Source of the DNA: Acidobacteriota bacterium
GTDB taxonomy: Bacteria; Acidobacteriota; Terriglobia; Acidiferrales; UBA7541
Reading direction: 5' to 3'
DNA length: 64,000 bases
NCBI GenBank assembly: GCA_003223215.1
Contig: QHYH01000085.1
Location: 60,326-124,325 of the forward strand
Shown here: positions 1-8,386 of the stretch, one piece after another
Layout of the letters: the number at the start of each line of letters is the position of its first letter
How positions within the stretch are numbered: position 1 is the first letter of the stretch
Position numbers and translations under genes: made by a program
Notes under the pieces: model-generated
Databases searched by the model: none
Told to the model about the DNA's origin: nothing
What the model saw: the letters and a program-made list of their open reading frames with translations, nothing else

Positions 1-7
1 TTATTAC

Positions 8-3000
8 GTGGAAAGAAGCGGACCCCAGCGATTTGCCTCCGTGCACTGGGGAACCGCTATTGTGGAAAGCATCGTTTGCCTGGCCGCCGGTTTCCTGCTT
101 TTGCGATCCCCGTCCACACGGAGAGGGCACGGTTTGCAGCTTCTTGCGGGTGCGTTTCTCCTCCTTGGTCTGCATGGCCTCGATCGGCCGCACTGGCCGC
201 AGCATCCCTACTTTTTGTTGCGCATCTCCTTCGATCACATTCTGGGAGTAGCCCTGGGCATTGCTATGGTGGTTGTGGTTCTCGAGAGTGAGCGGACACG
301 AAGTGAAGAGTTAAACGATAAGATGCGCCGGTTGTCGCTCCTGACCGCGGCTACCACGCAGACTCTTTCCGTGCAGGACGTAATCGACCAGGTGCTGACG
401 CAGTTGGTGGGAAGTTTAGACGCCACCCACGGCATCGTTTGCCTCAAGGAGGGAGAGGGCAAGGATGCGCAACTGGTAGCCCGCTCTTCGGTGGGCTACG
501 AACCGCAGTTTCTTGCGAAGTACAGCAAGGTTTCCGCCTCGGAACCTTGGGCCCAGCGTGTATTGAAAGAAGAATGTCAATTCCTGGAATCGCAAGATGA
601 GTGGGATCCGGCTGCGCAAAAACGGCTGGACGAAGCAGGGTTGAAGTCGCTGGTGACGCTTGCGCTTCCCGGGGAAAATGGGGCTTTGGGTATCATTGCC
701 ATCGGCGCTACCGAACGCCGGCGCTTCGCTCCCGGCGAACTTTCCTATCTCGTGAATATGGCCAACCTGCTCGGGATGACGCTGGAAAATGTTCGTTTGT
801 TTGAGGAGGTTGCCACCGTGCGCCGCCAGTGGGAATACACGTTCGACTCTATCGGTGACCCCATCCTGGTTCACGATGCCCAGGGGCGCATCTTGCGGAG
901 CAACCAGCGACTGCGTCAATTGCTGGGCCGCGAACGCGAGGCTATGGTCGGTTGGAGTGTTGCTGAGCTTCTTCCTGTCAAAAACGCGGCCTACAAGGTT
1001 TGCGCGTATTGCGAGGGAGTTGCCGGCGAGGGAGACAATCCAGACCCGTGGCTTCCCGGATATTTTCTCGCGTCCAACTCGAGTTTCGCCGATCCCAGCG
1101 GACGGGTCCTTGGCACCGTCCATGTCCTGAAAGACATTACCGAGCGAAAGCGCGCAGAAGAGAAATATCGAACGCTCGTCTCCAACGTACAGGAAGGCGT
1201 GTTCATTTCCACGCCACAAGGCCGGTTTCTTGACTTTAACGACGCTTTGTTGCGGATGTCGGGCTATGAGAGCCGCGACGAGTTAATGGCCATCGACATT
1301 CCGGGGGCGTTCTATAAAAATCCTGCCGACCGGGAGCGACTCAAGCGACTCCTAAACGAGCACGGCGCGGTGGCGGACTTCGAATTTGAAATGCGGCGCA
1401 AAGACGGCGAAGTGCGCACCATGCTGGAGTCCTCCATCACCGTGCGGGACGCCGGCGGAAACGTCACTGCTTACCAGGGATTCCTTCAGGACATCACCGA
1501 ACGCAAGCAGGCGGAACTGGAAATCCGCAGGCGCAACCGCGAGCTCATGGTGCTGAATTCCATCGCCCAAACACTTACGGAATCGCTGGATCTTACCGAT
1601 TCGTTGCACCGCACGCTACGCCAGATGGCCGAGCTTTTCAGCCTCGACGCCACCTCGCTTTACCTCTTTGATGCGAGCGGCACAAATTTGCGGCGCGTGG
1701 CGGCCGCCGGCCATCGCTCCGAATACTCGCGCCATTTTCCCGCGGTTTCCGTGAAGCCGGAGTTGCTGCAGCATATCAAGGACGCGCATGCAACCTTTAT
1801 CTCCGCTCAGGGCCTCCCGCTGCCGGCGGTTTTTCGCGATGCGCAAATCAAAGAAGGAATTGCCACCGCTTACATTGTGATTCTCTGGTCCAAGGACCGC
1901 GTGATCGGCGGTCTCGTCGTGGGAACGCGCACTCCGCGCGAGTTTTCCCCAGCCGACGTGAACTTGCTCATTGCCGTCGGCAGTCAGATTTCCAGTGCGA
2001 TCGATCGTTCTATCCTCTACGAAGAAACTCGCCAGGCTTACGAAAACCTCCGCCGGACACAGGAACAATTGCTTCACAGCGAAAGACTTGCCGCGGTGGG
2101 TCAGCTCATCTCGGGTGTCGCCCATGAGCTGAACAATCCGCTTACCGCCATTCTTGGATATAGCCAGCTGCTGACCTCCAGCGGGCAATTGGGGCCGCAA
2201 GGCGTCGAATATTCGGAAAAACTGTACAAGCAAGCGCAACGTACCCACCGCATCGTGCAAAATCTCCTGAGCTTCGCCCGCCAGCACAAGCCCGAGCGAA
2301 TTCCCGTGAAGATGAATCAGACTCTTGAGGAAACTCTCGCGCTGCGGGATTACGATTTGCGCATGAACAATATTCGTGTTCACCTGGATCTGGCGAGCGA
2401 TCTCCCGGTGACGGCGGCCGACCCTCATCAGTTGCAGCAGGTCTTTCTAAACATGGTGAACAACGCCGCTGACGCCATCTTGGAGCGCTCGACAGAAGGT
2501 GATCTTTGGGTTCGCACCGCAATGGAGGGCGAGCGGCTGATCATCGAATTCACCGACAGCGGCCCCGGAGTGAAGGACCCCTCTCGTGTTTTTGATCCGT
2601 TCTACACGACAAAGCCAGTTGGAAAAGGAACCGGCCTCGGCTTGAGCATCTGTTACGGGATTGTTACGGAGCACGGAGGAACGATTCGTGTGCGGAACGG
2701 GCCCGCGGGAGGGGCTTGCTTCACTATCGAACTGCCGTGTCAGTCTGTCGCGCCATCGGGTTCTCAATTGGACTCGCCCAATCCCGATCCTGGAAGGAGC
2801 GCGCACATCCTCTTGCTGGATCACGACGAGTCCGTTCTGGAAGCCGTGAGTACCTTCTTGCGCGGCCGCGATCATCACGTCCACGCGGCCAGGAACCTGG
2901 AGGAGGCGCGCGCTGTGCTCGAACGGCAGGACCTTGACTTGATTGTTGCCGACTTTCAGCTAGCGGACTCTTCCAATGGGGGTGGTCTGGAGAGTTGGCT

Positions 3001-3193
3001 GGCTCAGCATAAGCCCGTTCTTTCTCGAAAGTTGATCTGGATGTGTGCGGTTGCGCCTGCGGGTGAGGCCGCGGAAAGAATCGGCCAAAGCAGTACGCGG
3101 ATTCTGCAGAAACCCTTCAAAGTGAGCGAACTGCTGGCCGCGGTGGATGAACTGCTTCTAAATAGGATCGATGCGGCGCCGATCGGGCGATGA
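8..3193 (+). CDS. Hybrid sensor histidine kinase (membrane, GAF-PAS-PAS-GAF-HisKA-HATPase-REC)
   Basis: This is a multi-domain signalling kinase. Hydrophobic segments lie in about the first 100 residues, followed by a GAF domain (about 120-255), two PAS domains (about 270-510), a second GAF (about 530-665), a HisKA dimerisation domain with the phospho-accepting histidine H706 in AHELNNPL, a HATPase domain with DSGPG and GTGLGLS motifs (about 790-910), and a C-terminal receiver domain with the probable phospho-acceptor D982 in VADFQL. It would autophosphorylate and pass phosphate to its own receiver. No DNA-binding response regulator lies nearby, so the output is unknown. The reading frame is open to the window edge upstream of the GTG at position 8, so the gene may begin outside the window. 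Its 3' end overlaps the convergent gene by 36 bp. Confidence 0.9.
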   Translation: MERSGPQRFASVHWGTAIVESIVCLAAGFLLLRSPSTRRGHGLQLLAGAFLLLGLHGLDRPHWPQHPYFLLRISFDHILGVALGIAMVVVVLESERTRSEELNDKMRRLSLLTAATTQTLSVQDVIDQVLTQLVGSLDATHGIVCLKEGEGKDAQLVARSSVGYEPQFLAKYSKVSASEPWAQRVLKEECQFLESQDEWDPAAQKRLDEAGLKSLVTLALPGENGALGIIAIGATERRRFAPGELSYLVNMANLLGMTLENVRLFEEVATVRRQWEYTFDSIGDPILVHDAQGRILRSNQRLRQLLGREREAMVGWSVAELLPVKNAAYKVCAYCEGVAGEGDNPDPWLPGYFLASNSSFADPSGRVLGTVHVLKDITERKRAEEKYRTLVSNVQEGVFISTPQGRFLDFNDALLRMSGYESRDELMAIDIPGAFYKNPADRERLKRLLNEHGAVADFEFEMRRKDGEVRTMLESSITVRDAGGNVTAYQGFLQDITERKQAELEIRRRNRELMVLNSIAQTLTESLDLTDSLHRTLRQMAELFSLDATSLYLFDASGTNLRRVAAAGHRSEYSRHFPAVSVKPELLQHIKDAHATFISAQGLPLPAVFRDAQIKEGIATAYIVILWSKDRVIGGLVVGTRTPREFSPADVNLLIAVGSQISSAIDRSILYEETRQAYENLRRTQEQLLHSERLAAVGQLISGVAHELNNPLTAILGYSQLLTSSGQLGPQGVEYSEKLYKQAQRTHRIVQNLLSFARQHKPERIPVKMNQTLEETLALRDYDLRMNNIRVHLDLASDLPVTAADPHQLQQVFLNMVNNAADAILERSTEGDLWVRTAMEGERLIIEFTDSGPGVKDPSRVFDPFYTTKPVGKGTGLGLSICYGIVTEHGGTIRVRNGPAGGACFTIELPCQSVAPSGSQLDSPNPDPGRSAHILLLDHDESVLEAVSTFLRGRDHHVHAARNLEEARAVLERQDLDLIVADFQLADSSNGGGLESWLAQHKPVLSRKLIWMCAVAPAGEAAERIGQSSTRILQKPFKVSELLAAVDELLLNRIDAAPIGR

Positions 3194-3736
3194 GACCATT
3201 TCCGCTACCATCGCGGCGCGCTCGGCCAGCTTTCTCATGGTTTCTTCCAAGCGAACACTGTAGCCGCTGAGCAAATCGCTGAGATCACTGATTTGCGGGA
3301 GTGGTGTGAAACCGGCCCACACGCTTAGGCGAATCACCCGATATCGCCACAGGAAGTTCCACGTCAAAACTACTCTTTCCAGTTCTTGCCCGCCGGCGAC
3401 TGCCGGGGAGAGCGCCGCGACAATTCTCGCGGTGCGCAGAAGCCTTTGGAGTTCCGCCTGCAAAGCAGAAAGGTAAGCCAGGGCGACGTTCCGGCGCTCT
3501 CTCTGCATTCGCCGCAACGCCTCCCGAGGGATTCTTTTCGAAGCAAACTCCAAGTCCGCAGGCGCCAGCGCTCGCCGGATCTGCGGCAAGTGCGTGACAT
3601 GGCTCCCCTGAAGGTCTTGGGGAATCGCGGAGGATGGGGAAGGGACGGTATGGCCCTTTGGGTTTCGCAGCGACCAAACGAATACGACAAAGAGAAGCGC
3701 GAGGATTGCGAGGAAAACGTAGAAAGCGAGGCTCAA
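3158..3736 (-). CDS. Small single-pass membrane protein, unknown function
   Basis: The protein has 192 residues with one N-terminal transmembrane helix (about residues 4-23, a run of Leu, Ala, Val and Phe followed by WSLRNPK). A basic, mostly helical soluble part follows. No family is recognised. The start is a TTG that overlaps the stop of the upstream membrane-protein gene in a TTGA arrangement, which suggests translational coupling. The end overlaps the convergent histidine kinase gene. The two minus-strand genes 3158-4521 probably form a unit. Confidence 0.6.
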   Translation of the reverse strand: MSLAFYVFLAILALLFVVFVWSLRNPKGHTVPSPSSAIPQDLQGSHVTHLPQIRRALAPADLEFASKRIPREALRRMQRERRNVALAYLSALQAELQRLLRTARIVAALSPAVAGGQELERVVLTWNFLWRYRVIRLSVWAGFTPLPQISDLSDLLSGYSVRLEETMRKLAERAAMVAEMVSSPDRRRIDPI

Positions 3737-4521
3737 GTCTTTTCTCCCTCAGCGCGCCAGAAATGGCCCAATTGCTCGTCGAGAGCCTTCAAGCGAGCGT
3801 TGATCGCGGGAGACAGCAAACGATAATGATCTTCCGGAAGCAGTTGCGGTTGCGACCGTGCCTTTTGCGGATCGAGACGCAAGGCCCACCCCCACAGCAG
3901 CGCGCTCGTAAGAAAGGTGATTGCTCCGAGTAGGTTCCAGAAGGTCGCGTATTGCTGCAACCAACGCTCCAAGATGCTGTCATTCAGAACCTGGGAGCAA
4001 GAGTAGAGGAAAAAGCCAATGGCTAGAAAGCGAGCTGCCGGCTCGATAACAACCTGGTAGTAGCGAGCAAACACCAGCAGCGCAAGGATGGCAACTGCTA
4101 TCGCCAGCTCGATACTGCGATCCGCAGTCAAAACGAACAACTGCCAATGATTTGCCGCAACCGCCCAGGAGTACGCTAGGACTAGGGCAGCCACCGCAAC
4201 CGACAGCCGCCAACCCAACCCCCAGATTCCCCGGTACTTCGCCAGCACATGCCGACAAACCTCGGCCACGGAAACGGCCCGCGCTAGGACTACCATGCCC
4301 TGGGTTCCCCAGGCTATTTTGTACAAAGTGGCCGAACCAAAACTCCATCGCTGTAGGCTTGCGAAAATGATTACGGCTTGAAAAAGATTCAGCAGAGCGT
4401 AGAGGAGAAAGCAGGGATAGAGGCGGTAGTTCTTGCGGTACAAGAGCAAAAAGACCAGAGCTAAATTAAAGGAGAAACTCAAGCCCCACAGGACTTGTTC
4501 GAGAGTGCCAATTTCGGACAT
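3733..4521 (-). CDS. Polytopic membrane protein, unknown function
   Basis: A strongly hydrophobic protein with about seven predicted transmembrane helices spread over its length. The C-terminal tail of about 45 residues is charged and soluble. The ATG giving MSEIGTLEQ at 4521 was chosen because the hydrophobic core starts right after it. In-frame alternatives at 4539 and 4557 (TTG) would add up to 12 residues, and none has a clear Shine-Dalgarno sequence. It overlaps the next gene by 4 bp. I do not recognise the family. Confidence 0.6.
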   Translation of the reverse strand: MSEIGTLEQVLWGLSFSFNLALVFLLLYRKNYRLYPCFLLYALLNLFQAVIIFASLQRWSFGSATLYKIAWGTQGMVVLARAVSVAEVCRHVLAKYRGIWGLGWRLSVAVAALVLAYSWAVAANHWQLFVLTADRSIELAIAVAILALLVFARYYQVVIEPAARFLAIGFFLYSCSQVLNDSILERWLQQYATFWNLLGAITFLTSALLWGWALRLDPQKARSQPQLLPEDHYRLLSPAINARLKALDEQLGHFWRAEGEKT

Positions 4522-4724
4522 TGCGGCGCATAGTACCATCCCGCTGCTTCCCGGCAAACAGATAGTTCGTACGCGCCCGGTAATGTCCGAAATTTACTCG
4601 AGCGATAGCATTCGGGCAAGCGAACTCCCTCAAGCGAGCGTCACGGCAGGTACGCGTTCAGCATCGCTGGGGCTTGGGGGGGCGGCGGCAGTGGCGGCAA
4701 CGGGTTGCCGTCAGCTACAGCAGG

Positions 4725-4773
4725 TTTACTTAGGTTTCCTTAAGTCTTCCTTAAGTCTACTTAAATTTACTTG
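4725..4773. repeat. Helically phased short tandem repeat (five CTTA/CTTG units)
   Basis: Four copies of CTTA start at 4729, 4739, 4750 and 4760, and a CTTG variant starts at 4770. The spacings are 10, 11, 10 and 10 bp, one helical turn. The two middle units are the longest (TCCTTAAGTC, each containing the palindrome CTTAAG). The block is AT-rich inside a GC-rich region. It could be a cluster of protein-binding sites on one face of the DNA, or a decayed minisatellite. Confidence 0.6.
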
Positions 4774-4846
4774 CATTGTCTTTGCCAATACTCGACCCGG
4801 GCAGTACGATAAAGGCAGTCAAAAGCAAAAGAATCGACAGGATCAC
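4757..4846 (-). CDS. Possible tiny membrane or secreted peptide (29 residues)
   Basis: A GTG start at 4846 is preceded by a good Shine-Dalgarno-like GAGG about 7 nt upstream. The peptide has a hydrophobic stretch (ILSILLLLTAFIVLPG) and then a short polar tail ending SKFK. It could be a small membrane peptide or a signal-peptide remnant. The stop codon lies inside the phased CTTA repeat block. There is no homology support, so confidence is low. Confidence 0.25.
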   Translation of the reverse strand: MILSILLLLTAFIVLPGSSIGKDNASKFK

Positions 4847-4947
4847 TCGTTTTCCTCATAAAGGGACCCTCCTCGACTCGCACACTGAGGGTTCTCGCAG
4901 GGGTTGGAAGAGTCGGAAAATGTTCTGATTTCGGAACAGCAGGGCCT

Positions 4948-5397
4948 ATGGAAACACTGAGTAAACTTCAGCAGGCCCGCAGAGTGGTTCAGGACTTTAC
5001 TCTGAATACGCTGGCGGGAATTGAGGGAGCGTTCGCAAGGCTCGTCTACGTGGCTTCCCTGCGGGATCTAGCGAGCGGCCGGTATGAGCACCAGGGGTTG
5101 GCGGCGCTGTACCCGGAGGGAGCCGTGCATCAAGCCCTGGAGTTATGTCACGAGCAAATTTTCGAGCGGATCTTGGAAATGCCGCTAGAGAAACAACTGG
5201 AAGATTTGCGCGATTGTCTTTCGGCCATGGAAGGAGGGCTCGCAGCCGTCGTTTCACACTGGCGGCAACTGGAACCTTACCGCGTCCTCCTGCCCGAAAA
5301 CGCCCCCGATTATCTCAAGGAACTCTTTTTCTCTAATCTTCGGGCTCTCTTGGAGATTCTCCACGAGGCGTGTACCTCGGCCCATTCGGACGCGTGA
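4948..5397 (+). CDS. Hypothetical protein, helical, 149 residues
   Basis: A soluble, leucine- and glutamate-rich protein that reads as mostly alpha-helical, with no signal peptide or metal-binding motif. I do not recognise the family. It stands alone between a long intergenic region upstream and a 324-base gap downstream. The reading frame has coding-like composition throughout and ends with an acidic tail (TSAHSDA). Confidence 0.6.
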   Translation: METLSKLQQARRVVQDFTLNTLAGIEGAFARLVYVASLRDLASGRYEHQGLAALYPEGAVHQALELCHEQIFERILEMPLEKQLEDLRDCLSAMEGGLAAVVSHWRQLEPYRVLLPENAPDYLKELFFSNLRALLEILHEACTSAHSDA

Positions 5398-5721
5398 CAA
5401 TCCCCGCAACCTGGCCGACACACGACATAGATTCTCAATGTCCGCCAGCCGGCTGATGTGGGAGAATGAAATCCGGGCGCCCCAGTTTTTCGCCGGCTTG
5501 CCTCAGACGAAGCCCCGGTTGCGTCAGCTTTCCCCCCTACCAGGTGGCCACGCACTGCTCAGGGCACCACAGAATTGCCTGGGTGCTAAAAAGTCGGAAA
5601 AAATCCGCTTTGGGTTCCTTTCAACTTGGACGGTTAGGGGCTCGCTCGTAGTGGCAGTTCTGCCGCCCGCTTTCAGGCCCGAGCGGCACAGAAATTCTGA
5701 TTCTGCTATTCTGCTGGAGAT
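5398..5721. other. Intergenic region, nothing convincing
   Basis: About 324 bases between the 149-residue hypothetical gene and the metallopeptidase-like gene. No conserved ORF, strong hairpin or RNA gene was seen. The 3' part probably holds the promoter of the downstream gene, but no consensus pair is clear. Confidence 0.4.
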
Positions 5722-7131
5722 ATGGACTCGCTAGGAAAACGGGCGCAGGGCGCCCTGCTGGCTCTGGTTCTTGGTCTTGGCTGCAGTTTTGGCGCAGCAC
5801 AAACACGTGGCCAGGACAGCTCTCCCGCTGCCTCTCATGCGGCTTCCAAATCGGCAAGCGACGTCGCCTTCCTCGCTGCCGCCGACGAAGTGCTCCAGGA
5901 GATGAGCGAAATCACCGGCCTGAAACTGATCACTCCGCTAAAGAAATCTCTGCGCTCCCGCGAGGAAATTCGCGCCTATGTGATTAAGCAGATGAACGAG
6001 GAAAAGAATCCCGCCGAGCGTTACGCAGACGCGCGTACCGCCGAAGCCTTTGGTCTGCTCCCCAGGGGGTTTGACCTGGATACTTTCATGGTCAACGTGC
6101 TTACCGAGCAGGTCGAAGGGCTCTATGATCCCAGGGCCCAGGAGTTTTACATTGCTGATTGGAGCCCGCCCGGTGACCAGCGTATGGTCATGGCCCATGA
6201 ATTGACCCATGCGCTCGAGGACCAGCATTTCCACATCGAAGCGTGGAGCCGTGCGGCGCGTCCCAATGAAGACGCGGAACTCGCGCGTGACGCCGTGCTT
6301 GAAGGCAGCGCCATGGCCGCCATGGTGGACTACCTGATGCTCGGGACCGGCCGCTCGCTCAAAGACCTGCCGGAGTTCGATCCGTCGATGCTGCTCGGCG
6401 AACTGGAGAGCACGCCGACGCTCAAGAGCGCGCCGCCCTTTCTTAAAGACGCGCTGATCTTTCCTTACATCAGCGGGCTGAATTTCTCGGCGGCGATACT
6501 GAAGAACAGCGGTTGGCCGGTGCTATCCGGTGTTTTTGAAAAGCCTCCGGTCTCCACGCAACAGATCTTGCACCCTGGCTTGTACAAATCCGGCAGGACT
6601 CCTTCGACGGTTTCGCTCCCGTCGTTTGAAAAGATGCTTGGCAAGGATTGGGCCAAGCTCGATGAGAACATCCTGGGCGAATTTGGCTGGAAAGAAGTTC
6701 TGAAACCATTTCTGGATGACGACCGCGCCAAGGCCTTGGCCGCCGCATGGGATGGCGACCGTTACGCGACCTATGAGCAAAAAGAGACCAAGAAGCTGAT
6801 GCTCGTGACCCGCCTGCACCTCGATAGCGAAATGCACGCAGACCGTTTCTTCGGGCAGTATTCCGAAGCACTGGAGAAAAAACATTCGGAGCGCTCCAAT
6901 CTGATGCGGCGCCCGAACTTCTTCCAGTTCGACACACCCGACGGCGGCGCTTTCCTCTACTGTTTTGGCGACAGTTGCGTAACCCTCGAAGGCGCGACGC
7001 GCAGGCTTTTTGATGCTTTCACCAAAGCGCTCGATTGGCCTTCGGCTCCGCCGCCCCCGGAGCACCCCGGCGCGGTGCCCGCGAAGACCGCGGCGGCGCT
7101 TTTCTTTCCAGCCTCGCCGACCGCTCGATAA
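5722..7131 (+). CDS. Secreted HExxH metallopeptidase-like protein
   Basis: The 469-residue protein starts with a signal peptide (residues 1-28, cleavage probably near GAAQT). The helix MVMAHELTHALEDQHF (about residue 155-170) carries the zincin HExxH motif (HELTH). A following helix with ARDAVLEGSAMA may supply the third zinc ligand. It therefore looks like an exported or periplasmic zinc metallopeptidase of a family that I cannot name with certainty. A GGAG lies just upstream of the ATG. The last 113 bp overlap the convergent yprB-like gene, and the overlapping tail of this protein is Pro/Ala-rich and poorly constrained. Confidence 0.75.
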   Translation: MDSLGKRAQGALLALVLGLGCSFGAAQTRGQDSSPAASHAASKSASDVAFLAAADEVLQEMSEITGLKLITPLKKSLRSREEIRAYVIKQMNEEKNPAERYADARTAEAFGLLPRGFDLDTFMVNVLTEQVEGLYDPRAQEFYIADWSPPGDQRMVMAHELTHALEDQHFHIEAWSRAARPNEDAELARDAVLEGSAMAAMVDYLMLGTGRSLKDLPEFDPSMLLGELESTPTLKSAPPFLKDALIFPYISGLNFSAAILKNSGWPVLSGVFEKPPVSTQQILHPGLYKSGRTPSTVSLPSFEKMLGKDWAKLDENILGEFGWKEVLKPFLDDDRAKALAAAWDGDRYATYEQKETKKLMLVTRLHLDSEMHADRFFGQYSEALEKKHSERSNLMRRPNFFQFDTPDGGAFLYCFGDSCVTLEGATRRLFDAFTKALDWPSAPPPPEHPGAVPAKTAAALFFPASPTAR

Positions 7132-8386
7132 AGCGTTTCTCCTGCCGCGCGAACCTGGATGCCAGATAGGGATCGTGTGAATTGCCGAAACAGGCAGTGC
7201 GCTCGCGCCTGAGTTTGGCAAGTCCGACTTTTGCGTATTCCAGAGCGCGCGGGAAATCTTTGGCCCGGCGTTCGTAATAGATAGCCAGCTGTTCACACGC
7301 GTGAACTTCATCCTGGGAGTCCGCAACCATTTCCTCCCAGATTGCGGCGGCGCGCTCGTGTTCGCCGCGCCGCTTGGCCATCCGTGCAAGTTCCTTCCGT
7401 GCCCTGGCACGAACGTCCCGTGGCAGCCCGATAGCCAGGGCCTGCGCGCAGGCGATTTGAGCGCGCGAGGAATCTCCGCGGCGCTCGAAGAAACGAGAGA
7501 GTCCAAACAGATCGAGGCTTTCGTATTCCTCAAAGCGGCCCGCGGAGTCGGAGAGCATGGCATTGATTTTTCCGAACAGAGCTGCCAGCCCGCGCAGGTC
7601 CATCTGGTTGTGGCGCACAACTCCGGCTAGCGGGGCCAGCGGTCCGCCTCGCAAGTAATCGAAGTAATGCTGCGGGATCAGGGCGGAATCGACATCATCT
7701 TTGCGGTGCCAGCCCAGCCCCTCTCGATCGAGGACGCGGCGTTCGAGGTCCATCAATCGCACGCTGCCAAGCCGCAGCTTCCACAGCGCGCGGGCGGGAT
7801 GCAGCAGGTCCAGATGCGCGGCCAGCTTGGGCGCCACGATTGAGCGCGTCATCGCAAAACGGTTTTCAAGCAGCGGCCAGTCAAACGATTTCCCATTAAA
7901 CGTAACAAGCACGGGCCGTTCGGTGATGCGCACCGCAAGTTCCTGGAGTAGCGAATATTCTTCCGTGAAATCTCGCATAAAAAACTGCTCGACCTCGAAT
8001 CCCCCGGCATCCCACCACCCGAGCCCGATGAGAAAGGCGTAGGTGCCGGTTCCTCCCGCGAGACCGGTTGTTTCCGTATCGAGGAAGAGCCATCTCGATG
8101 GATCCCCGAGCGTCGCTCGCGTTTTTCTTGAAGGAGACGCATCGCGTGTGCGCGAGAGAAGCTCCAGGCTGACGTCGGACGGCTCAGCATATTCCGGTGT
8201 GGAATACCAATTTCGAATCGCGAGATGCTCGCCGAAATGATTCCGCACCACGCCTGCGCCGAGGAGTTGCAGAAGCCTATCTTCTTCATCGGGAGCGCGC
8301 AAAGCAGGCCTGTCTGGCCGCGCGGCGGCTGGCCGCGCCGGTTCGAGCGCTCTGAGCCGGGAAAACCTGTCGGCGGTTCGAGGCAT
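7019..8386 (-). CDS. mrfB: YprB/MrfB-type DEDDh exonuclease (ribonuclease H-like) with TPR-like tail
   Basis: Residues about 100-270 form an RNase H-like 3'-5' exonuclease domain. Exo I is FLDTETTGLAGG (Asp and Glu metal ligands), exo II is LVTFNGKSFDWPLL (Asp), and exo III is HNQMDL (His and Asp). A helical repeat region follows (about 275-400) and then a basic Arg/Pro-rich tail. This matches the YprB/MrfB family, which in Bacillus works with the helicase YprA/MrfA to remove mitomycin C lesions independently of UvrABC. Here it starts directly after the stop codon of the helicase gene (TAG then ATG), so the two are coupled. The 3' end overlaps the convergent peptidase gene by 113 bp. Confidence 0.85.
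   Translation of the reverse strand: MPRTADRFSRLRALEPARPAAARPDRPALRAPDEEDRLLQLLGAGVVRNHFGEHLAIRNWYSTPEYAEPSDVSLELLSRTRDASPSRKTRATLGDPSRWLFLDTETTGLAGGTGTYAFLIGLGWWDAGGFEVEQFFMRDFTEEYSLLQELAVRITERPVLVTFNGKSFDWPLLENRFAMTRSIVAPKLAAHLDLLHPARALWKLRLGSVRLMDLERRVLDREGLGWHRKDDVDSALIPQHYFDYLRGGPLAPLAGVVRHNQMDLRGLAALFGKINAMLSDSAGRFEEYESLDLFGLSRFFERRGDSSRAQIACAQALAIGLPRDVRARARKELARMAKRRGEHERAAAIWEEMVADSQDEVHACEQLAIYYERRAKDFPRALEYAKVGLAKLRRERTACFGNSHDPYLASRFARQEKRFIERSARLERKAPPRSSRAPRRGAPGAAEPKANRALW

Larger units (their letters stand above)
4558..4947. other. Intergenic region with tandem repeats and one possible tiny ORF
   Basis: About 390 bases lie between the divergent membrane-protein gene and the 149-residue hypothetical gene. 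They hold the phased CTTA repeats (4725-4773) and the possible 29-residue peptide (4757-4846). The longer open frames across it are compositionally poor and look spurious. Confidence 0.5.

Noticed and set aside
4433..4861. 142-residue plus-strand frame in the repeat-bearing intergenic region
   Set aside because: Low-complexity and Ser-rich, covers the tandem repeats and overlaps the upstream gene's start. No family signal.
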